From contig CM039183.1 in assembly GCA_008360975.2 (NCBI GenBank), positions 11,063,762-11,127,761 on the forward strand: a stretch of 64,000 nucleotides of DNA, in the 5' to 3' direction. This document shows positions 63,812 to 64,000 of this stretch, piece after piece. Under the pieces are notes generated by a model that did not search any database, was not told the origin of the DNA, and saw nothing but the letters and a program-made list of their open reading frames with translations. Made by a program: the position numbers and the translations under genes. Numbering within the stretch: position 1 is the stretch's first letter; each line of letters opens with the position of its first letter. The DNA is from Lichenostomus cassidix (Eukaryota > Chordata > Aves > Passeriformes > Meliphagidae).

Positions 63812-64000
63812 CTGCCAAGGGTCAACCTCAGGCTCAGCGTGGCTCCATGGGCAGGCCCCACACACTGACTGGCCACAGCAGGGCTGAGGGGACACTGGGG
63901 AGGCACGGCCACCGCTGAGGTGTGACCACAAGCCTTCCCCAGCTCAGGAGCATCCTGTGCCATAGGACGCTCCCCAGAGGAGCCCCACGGCCACAGCCTG

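Noticed and set aside
62150..63868. 572-codon plus-strand open frame antisense to CUL9
   Set aside because: It overlaps several CUL9 exons and their introns in a G+C-rich region where stop codons are rare. It has no recognisable domain and is rich in Pro/Ser/Ala as expected for a shadow frame. The CUL9 frame is supported by homology and splice phases.

Overview
The window looks like nuclear DNA of a bird, most likely a songbird (inference). It has intron-rich vertebrate genes, several truncated CR1 LINE copies and no Alu or L1. It also has a degraded SINE with a tRNA-Ile-like head and a CR1-type tail, the structure of the passerine family TguSINE1. Two genes are recognised, both on the minus strand and both cut by the window edges.

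Left part (about 3.6-36.6 kb): the first 15 coding exons of MAP4K3 (GLK, a GCK-type STE20 kinase). They encode the N-terminal 377 residues: the whole kinase domain and the start of the linker. All splice phases agree and no exon is broken. The start codon lies at 36641 in a CpG island that spans about 36.1-37.1 kb. The rest of the gene (linker, proline-rich part, CNH domain) lies beyond the left edge.

Middle (about 37-53.4 kb): no protein-coding gene could be recognised. It holds CR1 fragments at about 42.4, 43.9, 46.6, 48.7 and 52.1 kb. At 49.2-51.4 kb there is an unusual composite: a (GGTT)n run, a CpG-rich block, a nuclear copy of mitochondrial DNA (tRNA-Leu, ND1, tRNA-Ile, ND2, in mitochondrial order) and a decayed CCCTAA telomere-like tract.

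Right part (about 53.4-63.8 kb): the last 20 recognisable coding exons of CUL9 (PARC), a fused cullin / RING-between-RING ubiquitin ligase. They encode the C-terminal 1066 residues: the end of the cullin region with its neddylation-type winged helix, RING1-IBR-RING2, the Ariadne-like helical region and an Asp-rich tail. The open frame is continuous across all 20 exons.

The two genes are not known to work together. MAP4K3 is a signalling kinase linked to amino-acid/mTORC1 and NF-kB signalling. CUL9 is a cytoplasmic ubiquitin ligase linked to p53. Their human orthologues are on different chromosomes (2p22 and 6p21), so the region between them may lie at or near an evolutionary synteny join. The mitochondrial insert and telomere-like tract make that stretch the most interesting part of the window.
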